NCBI GenBank assembly: GCA_017849555.1
Contig: JAFIGU010000108.1
Coordinates: 1 to 37,499 of the forward strand
From: Sphingomonas sp.
GTDB taxonomy: Bacteria; Pseudomonadota; Alphaproteobacteria; Sphingomonadales; Sphingomonadaceae
Reading direction: 5' to 3'
DNA length: 37,499 bases
In this document: piece by piece, positions 1-9,529 of the stretch
How the letters are laid out: the number at the start of each line of letters is the position of its first letter
Numbering within the stretch: position 1 is the stretch's first letter
Position numbers and translations under genes: made by a program
The notes under the pieces: generated by a model
What the model saw: only the letters and a program-made list of their open reading frames with translations
Databases searched by the model: none
Told to the model about the DNA's origin: nothing

Positions 1-724
1 CCAGCTCCTGGAGCTGCGTCGCGCCGGCTTCCTGCATGTGATAGCCGGAGATCGAGATCGAATTGAACTTCGGCATCTCGCGGCTGGTGTAGGCGAAAAT
101 GTCCGAGATGATCCGCATCGAGGGTTCGGGCGGGTAGATATAGGTATTGCGGACCATGAACTCCTTGAGGATGTCGTTCTGGATGGTCCCGTCGAGCAAT
201 TTGCGCTCGACCCCCTGTTCCTCGCCCGCGACGATGAAGAAGGCGAGCACCGGGATCACCGCGCCGTTCATCGTCATCGACACGCTCATCTGATCGAGCG
301 GGATGCCGTCGAACAGGATCTTCATGTCCTCGACGCTGTCGATCGCCACCCCGGCCTTGCCGACATCGCCCACCACGCGCGGGTGATCGCTGTCGTAGCC
401 GCGGTGCGTCGCGAGATCGAACGCGACCGAGAGGCCCTTCTGCCCCGCCGCGAGGTTGCGGCGGTAGAAAGCGTTCGATTCCTCGGCGGTGGAGAAGCCG
501 GCATATTGCCGGATCGTCCACGGCCGCCCGGCATACATCGACGCGCGCACCCCGCGAGTGAACGGCGCGAAACCGGGCAGGCCCGGATCGACCGCAACGT
601 CTTCGGCGGTATAGAGCGGCTTGACCGCGATCCCCTCCGGCGTGTGCCAGGTGAGATCCTTGCCCTTCACCTCCTTGGCGGCGGCGGCGGACCAATTGTC
701 GAGCGTCGGTTTGCTATCGGTCAT
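1..724 (-). CDS. Methylmalonyl-CoA mutase, large (catalytic) subunit, partial
   Basis: Interconverts methylmalonyl-CoA and succinyl-CoA with adenosylcobalamin, the last step that brings propionyl-CoA into the TCA cycle. The first 241 residues are visible; the C-terminal part, including the B12-binding domain, lies beyond the left edge. The reading frame is intact from ATG 724, with a GAGAGAG ribosome site just upstream. Family-typical stretches are SMTMNGAVIPVLAFF, NTYIYPPEPSMRII and FNSISISGYHMQEAGA, which form the acyl-CoA-binding TIM barrel. It lies downstream of the hydratase, epimerase and carboxylase genes on the same strand, so the cluster reads as propionate assimilation. The symbol is left blank because mcmA, mutB, scpA and bhbA are all in use. 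A carboxylase alpha chain is not in the window and may follow on the left (inference). Confidence 0.95.
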   Translation of the reverse strand, partial: MTDSKPTLDNWSAAAAKEVKGKDLTWHTPEGIAVKPLYTAEDVAVDPGLPGFAPFTRGVRASMYAGRPWTIRQYAGFSTAEESNAFYRRNLAAGQKGLSVAFDLATHRGYDSDHPRVVGDVGKAGVAIDSVEDMKILFDGIPLDQMSVSMTMNGAVIPVLAFFIVAGEEQGVERKLLDGTIQNDILKEFMVRNTYIYPPEPSMRIISDIFAYTSREMPKFNSISISGYHMQEAGATQLQEL

Positions 725-750
725 GTCACTCTCTCAACCACCTCATACCG

Positions 751-813
751 CCCCGGCGAAGGCCGGGGCCCAGTCGCGAGCGGCCCGTTGCTGGACCCTG
801 GCCTTCGCCGGGG
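751..813. repeat. Inverted repeat, GGCGAAGGCC-type
   Basis: Two 23-nt arms (751-773 and 791-813) are nearly perfect reverse complements. Each arm is itself a hairpin of the form CCCCGGC-GAAG-GCCGGGG. It fills the gap between the mutase start and the hydratase stop. A half copy extending into the flank (CAGTCGCGA-CGGCC) recurs at 33041-33076, so this is a dispersed REP-like element. Confidence 0.75.
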
Positions 814-830
814 TGGATTCACTTCTAAAT

Positions 831-1619
831 CTACTTACCCTTGAATTCCGCCTTGCGCTTTTGGAGGAACGCCAAAGTGCCCTCGCGTGCATCGGCGGTG
901 TCGCCGGCGCGGCGCTGTCCCTCGGCTTCGGCGCGCAGCACCTGTTCGAACGAACCGTCGAGCGCGGTCATGATATTGTGGCGCATCGTCGCCAGCGCGA
1001 CCGTCGGCCCGGCGGCGAGCCGCGCCGCCAGCGCCAGCGCCTCGTCCATCAGCGCCGCATCGTCGACCGACTTGTAGATCATCCCCCATTGCTCGGCCTG
1101 ATCGGCACCGATCTTCTCGCCCAGCATCATCATCCGCGTCGCGCGCGCGCGGCCGATCGCCTTGGCGAGCAGCCAGGTCGATCCGCCGTCGGGGACCAGC
1201 CCGATATTGACGAACGCCTGGAGGAAGTAAGCCGATTTGCCCGCCAGCACAAAATCGCCCGACAGGCCGAGCGAACAGCCCACACCCGCCGCCGCGCCAT
1301 TGACCGCGGTGACCACCGGCACGTCGAGCCGCATGATCTGGGTCAGCGCCGGATTGTAATGCAGCATCAGCGAGCGGTGCGCGGCATCGCCGCTGCCGGT
1401 CACCGGGCGATCGCCGCGCCCCTGCAGATCGGCACCCGAGCAGAAAGCGCGCCCCGCGCCGGTGATCAGCACCGCGCGCGCGCCATCGAGATGGTAGAGT
1501 GCGTCGGTCAGTTCCTCGGCCATGTCGAGCGAAGCGGCGTTGAGCCGGTCGGGCCGGTTGAGCGTGATGACGAGGACATCGCCCTTCCGTTCGGTCAGGA
1601 TCGTTTCGTAATCGGCCAT
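831..1619 (-). CDS. Enoyl-CoA hydratase/isomerase family protein, PaaG-like
   Basis: Crotonase-fold enzyme of 262 residues acting on an acyl-CoA double bond. ATG 1619 was chosen because AGAAGGA stands seven bases before it; the open frame extends upstream only through a repeat. The oxyanion-hole stretch AFCSGADLQG lies around residues 60-70, and VNGAAAGVGCSLGL follows. IGLVPDGGSTWLL is typical of the PaaG (1,2-epoxyphenylacetyl-CoA isomerase) branch, in which the Asp of PDGG is catalytic. It sits between methylmalonyl-CoA epimerase and mutase, so it may act on a branched or odd-chain acyl-CoA that ends as propionyl-CoA. That role is inference: subfamily assignment in crotonases is unreliable, and general beta-oxidation hydratase activity is equally possible. 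Confidence 0.85.
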   Translation of the reverse strand: MADYETILTERKGDVLVITLNRPDRLNAASLDMAEELTDALYHLDGARAVLITGAGRAFCSGADLQGRGDRPVTGSGDAAHRSLMLHYNPALTQIMRLDVPVVTAVNGAAAGVGCSLGLSGDFVLAGKSAYFLQAFVNIGLVPDGGSTWLLAKAIGRARATRMMMLGEKIGADQAEQWGMIYKSVDDAALMDEALALAARLAAGPTVALATMRHNIMTALDGSFEQVLRAEAEGQRRAGDTADAREGTLAFLQKRKAEFKGK

Positions 1620-1638
1620 TGTCTGTCCTTCTCCCTCT

Positions 1639-1721
1639 CCGTTCGCCCTGAGCTTGTCGAAGCCCTGCACTTTTCTTCCACGGAAAGAAGTGCAGCCCTT
1701 CGACAAGCTCAGGGCGAACGG
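1639..1721. repeat. Inverted repeat with perfect 24-nt arms
   Basis: Arm 1639-1662 (CCGTTCGCCCTGAGCTTGTC then GAAG) is the exact reverse complement of 1698-1721. An inner part, CTGCACTTTTCTT against AAGAAGTGCAG, extends the pairing. It fills the gap between the hydratase start and the epimerase stop. This sequence family is abundant in sphingomonad genomes as I know them. No transposase is associated; it may be a REP-like element or a processing hairpin. Confidence 0.8.
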
Positions 1722-1734
1722 AATCTATATCACC

Positions 1735-2154
1735 TCAATGGTCGCCTTTGGGCGTTTCCATCAGCTCGACCAGCATCCCGCCGAAATCCTTCGGATGGAC
1801 GAAGACGATCGGGGTGCCGTGCGCGCCGATCCGCGGCTCTCCGAGCACGGTCGCGCCGTTGGCCTTCATATGCGCGGCGGCCTCGTGGATGTCGGGCACC
1901 TCGAAGCAGACGTGATGCTGCCCGCCGGCCGGGTTTTTCCTGAGGAACCCCGCGATCGGCGAATTTTCGTCATAGGGCTCGATCAGCTCGATCTGAGTAT
2001 TGGGCGCGTCGACGAAGCATACCTTCACCCCCTGCGCGGGGAGATCGAACGGCTCGCCGATCGTCTCGGCGCCGAGCAGCAGGCGATAGGTTTCGATCGA
2101 TTTGGCGATCGAGGGCGTCGCGACGCCGACGTGGTTGAGGCGGCCTAGTTTCAT
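1735..2154 (-). CDS. mce: Methylmalonyl-CoA epimerase
   Basis: Converts (S)- to (R)-methylmalonyl-CoA, linking the carboxylase product to the mutase substrate. The 139 residues match the usual family length of about 135-145 and form a vicinal-oxygen-chelate fold. LNHVGVATPSI holds the first metal-ligand His near the N-terminus, GGQHHVCFEVPDI holds the second, and FGGMLVELMETP carries the C-terminal Glu ligand. ATG 2154 directly precedes KLGRLNHVG and is the natural start; the 13 upstream residues of open frame come from a repeat. It is flanked by the carboxylase and hydratase genes on the same strand, probably one operon interrupted by repeats. Confidence 0.95.
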   Translation of the reverse strand: MKLGRLNHVGVATPSIAKSIETYRLLLGAETIGEPFDLPAQGVKVCFVDAPNTQIELIEPYDENSPIAGFLRKNPAGGQHHVCFEVPDIHEAAAHMKANGATVLGEPRIGAHGTPIVFVHPKDFGGMLVELMETPKGDH

Positions 2155-2168
2155 TTCCAGTCCCTTAA

Positions 2169-2223
2169 TGTGTCCCCGCGAAGGCGGGGACACAGTCTGG
2201 GCTCCCGCCTTCGCGAGAGCACA
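2169..2223. repeat. Short (55-bp) form of the composite GCGAAGGC repeat
   Basis: TGTGTCCCCGCGAAGGCGGG opens the element and GCGAGAGCACA closes it. The first half folds as TGTCCCCGC-GAAG-GCGGGGACA, and the two halves are inverted copies of each other. The outer 55 positions match the long copies at 11106-11195 and 32912-33002, but the inner module is absent here. It occupies the gap between pccB and the epimerase gene. Confidence 0.8.
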
Positions 2224-2226
2224 TCG

Positions 2227-3753
2227 TCACAACGGAATATTGTCGGGCTTCTTCCACGGATTCTCCAGCGTCTTGCTGCGGAGCTTCCGAAGCCCGAGCG
2301 CGATGCGGCGGCGGGTCGAGTGCGGCTGGATCACCTCGTCGATGAAGCCCTTCGACGCCGCGACGAACGGATTGGCGAACCGCGCCTCATATTCGCGGGT
2401 CTTTTCCGCAATCCCTTCCTCGTTCAAGCCGCGGAAGATGATCTCCACCGCGCCCTTGGCGCCCATCACCGCGATCTCGGCGGTCGGCCAGGCATAATTG
2501 AGGTCGCCGCGCAGATGCTTGGAGGCCATCACGTCATAGGCCCCGCCATAAGCCTTGCGGGTGATGACGGTGATTTTGGGGACGGTCGCCTCGGCGTAAG
2601 CGAACAGCAATTTCGCGCCGTGCTTGATGATCCCGTTATGCTCCTGCGCGGTGCCCGGCAGGAAGCCCGGCACGTCGACGAAGGTGACGATCGGGATATC
2701 GAACGCGTCGCAGAAGCGCACGAAGCGCGCCGCCTTCTTCGACGAATTGATGTCGAGCACCCCTGCCAGCACCATCGGCTGGTTGGCGACGAACCCCACG
2801 GTCCGCCCCTCGATCCGCCCGAAGCCGCAGATGATATTCGCTGCATGCGCCGGCTGGATCTCGAAGAACTCGCCCTCGTCGACCACCTTACGGATCAGCT
2901 CGTGCATGTCATAGGGCTGGTTGGCGCTCGGCGGGATCAGCGTGTCGAGGCTTTCCTCGACGCGGTCCCACGGATCGTCGGTCGGCCGCTCGGGCACCGC
3001 GGCGCGGTTCGATTCGGGCAGGTAATCGACGAAATCGCGCACCGCGAGCAGCGCCTCGATATCGTCCTCGAACGCGACATCGGCGACGCTGGTCTTGGTG
3101 GTGTGGGTGATCGCGCCGCCCAGCGCCTCCTGCGTCACCACCTCGTTGGTCACCGTCTTCACCACATCGGGGCCGGTGACGAACATGTAGGACGAATCCT
3201 TCACCATGAAGATGAAGTCGGTCATCGCCGGGGAGTAAACTGCGCCGCCGGCGCAAGGGCCCATGATGACGCTGACCTGCGGCACCACGCCCGAGGCGAG
3301 CACGTTGCGCTGGAACACCTCGGCATAGCCCCCGAGCGAGGCGACCCCCTCCTGGATGCGCGCGCCGCCCGAATCGTTGAGGCCGATCACCGGCGCGCCG
3401 ACCTTCAGCGCCATGTCCATCACCTTGCAGATCTTCTGCGCGTGACGCTCGCTGAGGCTGCCGCCGAATACGGTGAAATCCTGGCTGAACACGAACACCA
3501 GCCGGCCGTTGATCGTCCCCGATCCGGTGACCACGCCGTCGCCGGGATAGATCTGATCCTGCATCCCGAAATCGACGCAATTGTGCTCGACGAACATGTC
3601 ATATTCTTCGAACGAGCCCTCATCGAGCAGCACGTCGATCCGCTCGCGCGCGGTGAGCTTGCCCTTGGCATGCTGCGCGTCGATGCGCTTCTGCCCGCCG
3701 CCCGCCCGCGCGGCGGCGCGCTTGCGTTCCAGTTCCTCGATCGTCGACGACAT
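2227..3753 (-). CDS. pccB: Propionyl-CoA carboxylase, beta (carboxyltransferase) chain
   Basis: Transfers CO2 from carboxybiotin to propionyl-CoA, giving (S)-methylmalonyl-CoA. The 508 residues match the family's usual length of about 510. ATG 3753 is preceded by GGAGAAG; open frame continues far upstream but is antisense to the regulator gene. Two crotonase-like carboxyltransferase halves are present. The N-half includes GGARIQEGVASLGGYAE and MGPCAGGAVYSPAMTDF. The C-half includes FVDVPGFLPGTAQEHNGII and RKAYGGAYDVMASKHLRGD. The partner biotin-carrying alpha chain is not in this window. The gene is divergent from the ScfR-type regulator across a gap rich in TTGCGAA motifs, consistent with regulation by propionyl-CoA status (inference from PccR of Rhodobacter sphaeroides). 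Confidence 0.95.
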   Translation of the reverse strand: MSSTIEELERKRAAARAGGGQKRIDAQHAKGKLTARERIDVLLDEGSFEEYDMFVEHNCVDFGMQDQIYPGDGVVTGSGTINGRLVFVFSQDFTVFGGSLSERHAQKICKVMDMALKVGAPVIGLNDSGGARIQEGVASLGGYAEVFQRNVLASGVVPQVSVIMGPCAGGAVYSPAMTDFIFMVKDSSYMFVTGPDVVKTVTNEVVTQEALGGAITHTTKTSVADVAFEDDIEALLAVRDFVDYLPESNRAAVPERPTDDPWDRVEESLDTLIPPSANQPYDMHELIRKVVDEGEFFEIQPAHAANIICGFGRIEGRTVGFVANQPMVLAGVLDINSSKKAARFVRFCDAFDIPIVTFVDVPGFLPGTAQEHNGIIKHGAKLLFAYAEATVPKITVITRKAYGGAYDVMASKHLRGDLNYAWPTAEIAVMGAKGAVEIIFRGLNEEGIAEKTREYEARFANPFVAASKGFIDEVIQPHSTRRRIALGLRKLRSKTLENPWKKPDNIPL

Positions 3754-3804
3754 GCGCTTCTCCGGCAGATGCAATCCATTCCTCCTGACGCGGGCGGCGG
3801 CGAA

Positions 3805-3848
3805 GCGCAAATGTGAACTTGCGAAATTGCGAAGGCAGGATTTGCGAA
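3805..3848. promoter_or_regulatory. Putative ScfR/PccR operator cluster
   Basis: Three direct TTGCGAA copies lie at 3819-3825, 3827-3833 and 3842-3848. A reverse-oriented GCGCAAA is at 3805-3811. They sit between pccB and the divergent regulator, the last copy ending 16 bases before the regulator start. Regulators of this family (PccR, RamB) are known to bind TTTGCAAA-like half-sites, so autoregulation and control of pccB are likely. Binding itself is inference. Confidence 0.65.
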
Positions 3849-3864
3849 CTAGGATGCGCAGGCC

Positions 3865-5223
3865 ATGCCCAGACTCTATGCCGGCCAGCAATTGCGCGCG
3901 CTGCGCCTCTCCGCGGGGCTCAACCAGCGCGCGATGGCCGCGCGGCTCGGGCTGTCGGTGAGCTATCTCTCGCAGCTCGAAACCGGCGAGCGGCCGCTGA
4001 CCCCGGCAGTCACCACCGCGCTGGCAAGGCATTATCCGCAGGCGCTGGCGGCGATCGAGGGCGAGGCGCCCGCGCGGCGACTGGCGGCGCTGGGCGAGGC
4101 GCTGGCCGATCCCGCGCTGACCCCGCTCGACGCCGACGAGGCGGCGCGGCTGGCGGAGGAGCGGCCCGCGGTCGCCGACCGGCTGATCGCGCTCCACGCC
4201 GCCAAGCGCGCCGCCGAGGAACGGCTGGCGATCGCCGAGGAATCGATGACCACCGGGACCGGCGCGCGGCTGCCGTGGGAAGCGGTGCGCGACTGGTTCC
4301 ACGAGGCGGGCAATTATGTCGACCGGCTCGATCGTGCCGCGGAAACGCTGGCGACCCAGCCCGGCTTCAGCGCGGCGGAGGCGTTGCAGCGTCACGGCGT
4401 CACCCTCGCCACCGACAGCGACGAGGATGCGCCGCTGGCGCGGTTCGACGGCGCGACGCTGACGCTCAACGCCGCGTTGCCGCCCGAAAGCCGCCGCTTC
4501 CTGATCGCGCACCGCCTCGCCGCGACCGCCTTCGCGCGCGAGATCGAGGCGATCGTCGCCGGGGCGGACGTCGTCGGGGCCGAGGCGCGGCGGCTGCTCG
4601 CGGTCGGGCTCGCCAATTATGCCGCGGGCGCGCTGGTCATGCCCTATGCCGCGTTCCGCGCCGAGGCGTTGCGGCTGCGCCACGATATCGACCGATTGTG
4701 CCGCAGCTTCACGGTGAGTTTCGAACAGGCGTGCCACCGGCTCTCGACGCTCCAGCGCAGCGGGGCGGAAGGGGTGCCGTTCTTCTTCTGCCGCGTCGAT
4801 ATGGCAGGCAATATCACCAAGCGGCATTCGGCGACCCGGCTGCAATTCGCGCGGTTCGGCGGGGCGTGCCCGCTGTGGCATGTGCATGAAGCGGCAGCGA
4901 TCCCCGACCGCATCCTCGTCCAGCATGCCGAGACCCCCGACGGGGTGCGCTATATCTCGATGGCCAAGGGTCTGGTGAAGCCCTCGGGCAGCTTCGCGCG
5001 CAGCCCGCGGCGCTATGCGGTGGTGCTGGGGTGCGAGGCGACCCACGCCGCCGATTTCGTCTATGCCGATGCGGTCGACCGCACCCGCGCGCCGACCCCG
5101 ATCGGGATTTCCTGCCGGCTCTGCCCCCGCGATGATTGCGACCAGCGCGCTTTCCCGCCGACCGACCGCGCGATCGCGGTCGAGCCCGCGGTGCGGCGTG
5201 TGGTGCCGTATCGGGTGGTGTGA
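3865..5223 (+). CDS. Short-chain fatty acyl-CoA regulator family protein (ScfR; PccR/RamB-like)
   Basis: DNA-binding regulator of 452 residues. An XRE-type helix-turn-helix spans about residues 8-60 (LRLSAGLNQRAMAARLGLSV). The middle region resembles the IrrE/ImmA-like part of the family. A C-terminal domain with CPLWHVHEAAAIPDRI and a terminal cysteine set (C417, C420, C425 in ISCRLCPRDDCDQRAF) is typical of ScfR proteins. Family members sense short-chain acyl-CoAs and control propionyl-CoA or glyoxylate-cycle genes. Placement head-to-head with pccB points to a PccR-like role (inference). The gene ends 11 bases before the convergent vapC. The cysteines suggest a bound metal, which the sequence alone does not prove. 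Confidence 0.9.
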   Translation: MPRLYAGQQLRALRLSAGLNQRAMAARLGLSVSYLSQLETGERPLTPAVTTALARHYPQALAAIEGEAPARRLAALGEALADPALTPLDADEAARLAEERPAVADRLIALHAAKRAAEERLAIAEESMTTGTGARLPWEAVRDWFHEAGNYVDRLDRAAETLATQPGFSAAEALQRHGVTLATDSDEDAPLARFDGATLTLNAALPPESRRFLIAHRLAATAFAREIEAIVAGADVVGAEARRLLAVGLANYAAGALVMPYAAFRAEALRLRHDIDRLCRSFTVSFEQACHRLSTLQRSGAEGVPFFFCRVDMAGNITKRHSATRLQFARFGGACPLWHVHEAAAIPDRILVQHAETPDGVRYISMAKGLVKPSGSFARSPRRYAVVLGCEATHAADFVYADAVDRTRAPTPIGISCRLCPRDDCDQRAFPPTDRAIAVEPAVRRVVPYRVV

Positions 5224-5234
5224 AGCGACGCGCG

Positions 5235-5627
5235 TCAGCGCGCTGCAACACCGATGTCGGTCAGGCCGAAATCGTCTCCCTTGTAGAGCAACGGCTCATC
5301 GAGTGCGCGTGCCAGCGCATAGGAAAAACAATCTCCGTAATTGAGGCCCGCCTTATGCCGGCCGCGGCCGAAGGCGAGGAACGCCCGGCGTGCGAGTGTC
5401 GCCTGCTCGGCGGTCACCGGTTCGATAACGATCTCGGCAGCCTTCAACAGCGCTTCCGCCTCGCGCGCCATCGCCGGACCGAATTGCCGTTCGAGGACGA
5501 TGAACAATTCGACGTAATTCGCTGCGCTGATCCGGCGGATATCGGCATCATAAAGGTGCGCGAGAAAGCGTTCAGCCTCGGGCTCGCCGTAGAGTATCGC
5601 GACGAGCGCCGAGGTGTCGACGATCAC
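5235..5627 (-). CDS. vapC: PIN-domain toxin, VapC family
   Basis: Probable ribonuclease toxin of a type II toxin-antitoxin pair, 130 residues with a single PIN domain. The acidic site is recognisable: Asp in MIVDTSALVAIL, Glu in AANYVELFIVL, Asp in LNYGDCFSYALA and Asp in YKGDDFGLTDIG. The start is GTG 5627, overlapping the antitoxin stop in a GTGA arrangement, which implies translational coupling. VapC enzymes usually cut tRNA or rRNA; the target here is unknown. The frame is intact with all acidic residues present, so the toxin is probably functional. Confidence 0.92.
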   Translation of the reverse strand: MIVDTSALVAILYGEPEAERFLAHLYDADIRRISAANYVELFIVLERQFGPAMAREAEALLKAAEIVIEPVTAEQATLARRAFLAFGRGRHKAGLNYGDCFSYALARALDEPLLYKGDDFGLTDIGVAAR

Positions 5628-5872
5628 TTGGGCAGGCCGGCATCGTCGTAGAGCAGGTCGCCGTGCGCCTCGTATTTGCCGCGGACGAGCGCCGCCGATC
5701 GCGCCGCGATCGCGCGTAGTTCATCGAGGCTCGCACGTCGCTCGCGCCGCTCGATCTCGTTGTAGCGACTGCGCAACGCCTCGGTGACGACGCGCGTCAT
5801 CGATTCACCCGTCGCGCGGGAGATCGCTTGCGCAAGCCGATGCGCCTCCGGATCCTTGATGTTCAAATGCAT
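5624..5872 (-). CDS. vapB: Antitoxin, VapB family (Rv0623/PSK-type)
   Basis: Small 82-residue protein opening with MHLNIKDPEAHRLAQAISR and TGESMTRVVTEALRSR, typical of the ribbon-helix-helix-like antitoxins that pair with PIN toxins. The middle is arginine-rich (NEIERRERRASL). The tail (LLYDDAGLPK) resembles the toxin-wrapping end of this family. It is upstream of vapC and overlaps it by four bases, so the two are made together. Antitoxins of this class normally repress their own promoter; the duplicated TCTACCA sites just upstream are candidate operators. Confidence 0.9.
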   Translation of the reverse strand: MHLNIKDPEAHRLAQAISRATGESMTRVVTEALRSRYNEIERRERRASLDELRAIAARSAALVRGKYEAHGDLLYDDAGLPK

Positions 5873-5884
5873 CGCGAACGCCGT

Positions 5885-5927
5885 TCTACCATATCTCGAA
5901 AATAATCTACCAGGGCCGTATCGGCAA
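5885..5927 (-). promoter_or_regulatory. Putative vapBC promoter with paired operator repeats
   Basis: On the minus strand TTGCCG (5922-5927) and TATTTT (5899-5904) are separated by 17 bases, a plausible sigma-70 promoter. TCTACCA (plus-strand orientation) occurs at 5885-5891 and again at 5906-5912, exactly 21 bases (two helical turns) apart. The second copy lies within the spacer. This spacing suits cooperative VapB binding, but binding is inference. Confidence 0.5.
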
Positions 5928-5933
5928 GGACCC

Positions 5934-6950
5934 TCAGACCTTGACGATCCCGCGCTCGATCAAGCTCTCCGCGGTATCGACGATCGACTGTTCCTCGTCG
6001 CGCGTGCGCCAGCCGAGCACTTGCGCGGTGTGCCCAGGATCGATCGCACGGACGCGGCCGAGCTCGCCCACCACCTGGCGAATGCTGCCGTCGAACAGCG
6101 CCATCAGCCGCAGGACGAAATCGGGGACGCGGCGTTTGGGCACCTTGCGCGCCTTGTCGCCGAGCCGCGCGCGCAGCACCGCCCCCACCTCTTCCATCTG
6201 CATGAACCGCCCGCCGCCGATGAAACGCTCGCCGTCGAGCCCCGGCGTCTCGAGCGCGCGGACATGCAGGTCGGCGAGATCGCGCACGTCGACCACCGCG
6301 AAGCCGATCCGCGGAAACCCCGGGACCGAGCCGTCAAGCAGCCGCTGGACGAACTGGATCGAGGTCGAATAATCGTCGCTCAGCACCGGCCCGAGCACCG
6401 CGCTGGGATTGACCGAGCAGAATTCCATTCCCGCGCCATGTTCCGCCATCCAGTCGCGCGCGGCGCGCTCGGCGACGGTCTTCGACTTGATATAGGCCCC
6501 GACCCCCGGCGCGTTGATGTCGGTCCAGTCTCGTTCGGTGAAGGCGGCGCCGTTGGCCGGCGGGTGGCCGTAAGCGATTGCCGCCACCGAGGAGGTAAGC
6601 ACGAACCGCTTCACCCCCGCCGCCTTGGCGAAACGCAACGCGCGCAACGCGCCGTCGCGCGCGGGCGGGATCAGCACGTCGTCGCTCACCGCGCCCGCCG
6701 GAAAGGGCGAGGCGACATGCGCGACATGGCTGCACCCCGCCATCGCCTCCGCCCAGCCCGCATCCTGCTCCAGGTCGGCGGCGAAGAAGCGCAATTTCTC
6801 CGGGGCAACGCCCAAGGTCGCGCGGACCTGCGCTTCCTTTGCGAGATTGCGGATCGTGGTGTTGACGGTCCAGCCGCGCTCGACGAGCTGGCGGATCAGG
6901 AAGCCGGCGATATAGCCGCTGCCTCCGGTGACGAGCACGGTGCCGCTCAT
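5934..6950 (-). CDS. NAD-dependent epimerase/dihydroflavonol-4-reductase family protein
   Basis: Extended short-chain dehydrogenase of 338 residues. The N-terminal nucleotide-binding motif is VTGGSGYIAGFLIRQL. LTSSVAAIAYG carries the catalytic Ser region, and YIKSKTVAE supplies the Tyr-x3-Lys pair. Start ATG 6950 is preferred because AGAGGGGG stands six to seven bases before it; ATG 6956 would be too close to that site. Relatives reduce aldehydes, ketones or flavonoid-like substrates with NAD(P)H; the substrate here cannot be read from sequence. It is divergent from acetyl-CoA synthetase across about 110 bases, with no evident functional link to it. Confidence 0.88.
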   Translation of the reverse strand: MSGTVLVTGGSGYIAGFLIRQLVERGWTVNTTIRNLAKEAQVRATLGVAPEKLRFFAADLEQDAGWAEAMAGCSHVAHVASPFPAGAVSDDVLIPPARDGALRALRFAKAAGVKRFVLTSSVAAIAYGHPPANGAAFTERDWTDINAPGVGAYIKSKTVAERAARDWMAEHGAGMEFCSVNPSAVLGPVLSDDYSTSIQFVQRLLDGSVPGFPRIGFAVVDVRDLADLHVRALETPGLDGERFIGGGRFMQMEEVGAVLRARLGDKARKVPKRRVPDFVLRLMALFDGSIRQVVGELGRVRAIDPGHTAQVLGWRTRDEEQSIVDTAESLIERGIVKV

Positions 6951-7059
6951 GGCCATCCCCCTCTGTCGAAACACAAAGGGTTTTAGGGCGAAACCGATCT
7001 CCTGCCAAGTTGTCCCCGGCCGCCGCGTCGGTTAACGGGCGCGCGAAGAGGAGAGTGGC

Positions 7060-8997
<1,938 letters not shown>

Positions 8998-9136
8998 ACC
9001 CTGGAATCTCTCGATTCATCATTCGGTAACCCGATTCGTACAAACCTTTACTTGACGAATCGATTCAAATCGGACCGGATATCGGCGCGCGGCACATTAA
9101 GGGGCGCCGTCGCCATCCCGGGTCGGGGGGGTCGCA

Positions 9137-9370
9137 ATGACGAAGCATGGTGCCGGCACACCGCTGCTGCCGGAAGAGATTGAACGCATCCTGTGGTCGG
9201 CGCGTCGCGCCGGCACGATATTGATTCTCCCCCGCGAACAACCCCAGCCGACGATCGACGCGCTCACCGATCAGGGCCTCGTGCGCCGCCAGCTCGGGCA
9301 TATCGTGCTGACGCTGCAGGGCCAGGAACGCCGCCGGCAGTGCGCGCATTATATGGCGGCGCTGGCCTGA
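9137..9370 (+). CDS. Hypothetical protein, 77 residues
   Basis: Starts MTKHGAGTPLLPEEIERI and ends with a basic stretch (QGQERRRQCAHYMAALA). LPEEIERILWSARRAGTILIL and TIDALTDQGLVRRQ look like small helices resembling part of a winged helix, but no family is recognised. A G-rich GGTCGGGGGGGTCGCA precedes the ATG. It lies alone between acs and the convergent Crp-like gene. It could be a small regulator or a chance frame; the reasonable start context supports a real gene. Confidence 0.5.
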   Translation: MTKHGAGTPLLPEEIERILWSARRAGTILILPREQPQPTIDALTDQGLVRRQLGHIVLTLQGQERRRQCAHYMAALA

Positions 9371-9529
9371 GCGAGATATGCGCACAACCGGCGTCGGAGT
9401 TTTCGTCGCGCCAGCATAGGCTAGTATCTCCACCGGTACCCGATACGCGTCACAGGCATTCCAACCGCATCTTCAATCGACTGCGTCCCCAGCCTTCGCG
9501 TGGATGATGCGTAAATCGCGGCTTGCCCC

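Noticed and set aside
2170..3816. 548-codon plus-strand open frame opposite pccB
   Set aside because: Antisense to a well-supported carboxylase; no recognisable domains.
9052..9080. TTGACG with a downstream GGATAT as a promoter for the 77-residue gene
   Set aside because: The spacing is about 19 bases and the -10 is poor; the overlapping GAATCGATTC palindrome (9057-9066) is short enough to be chance.
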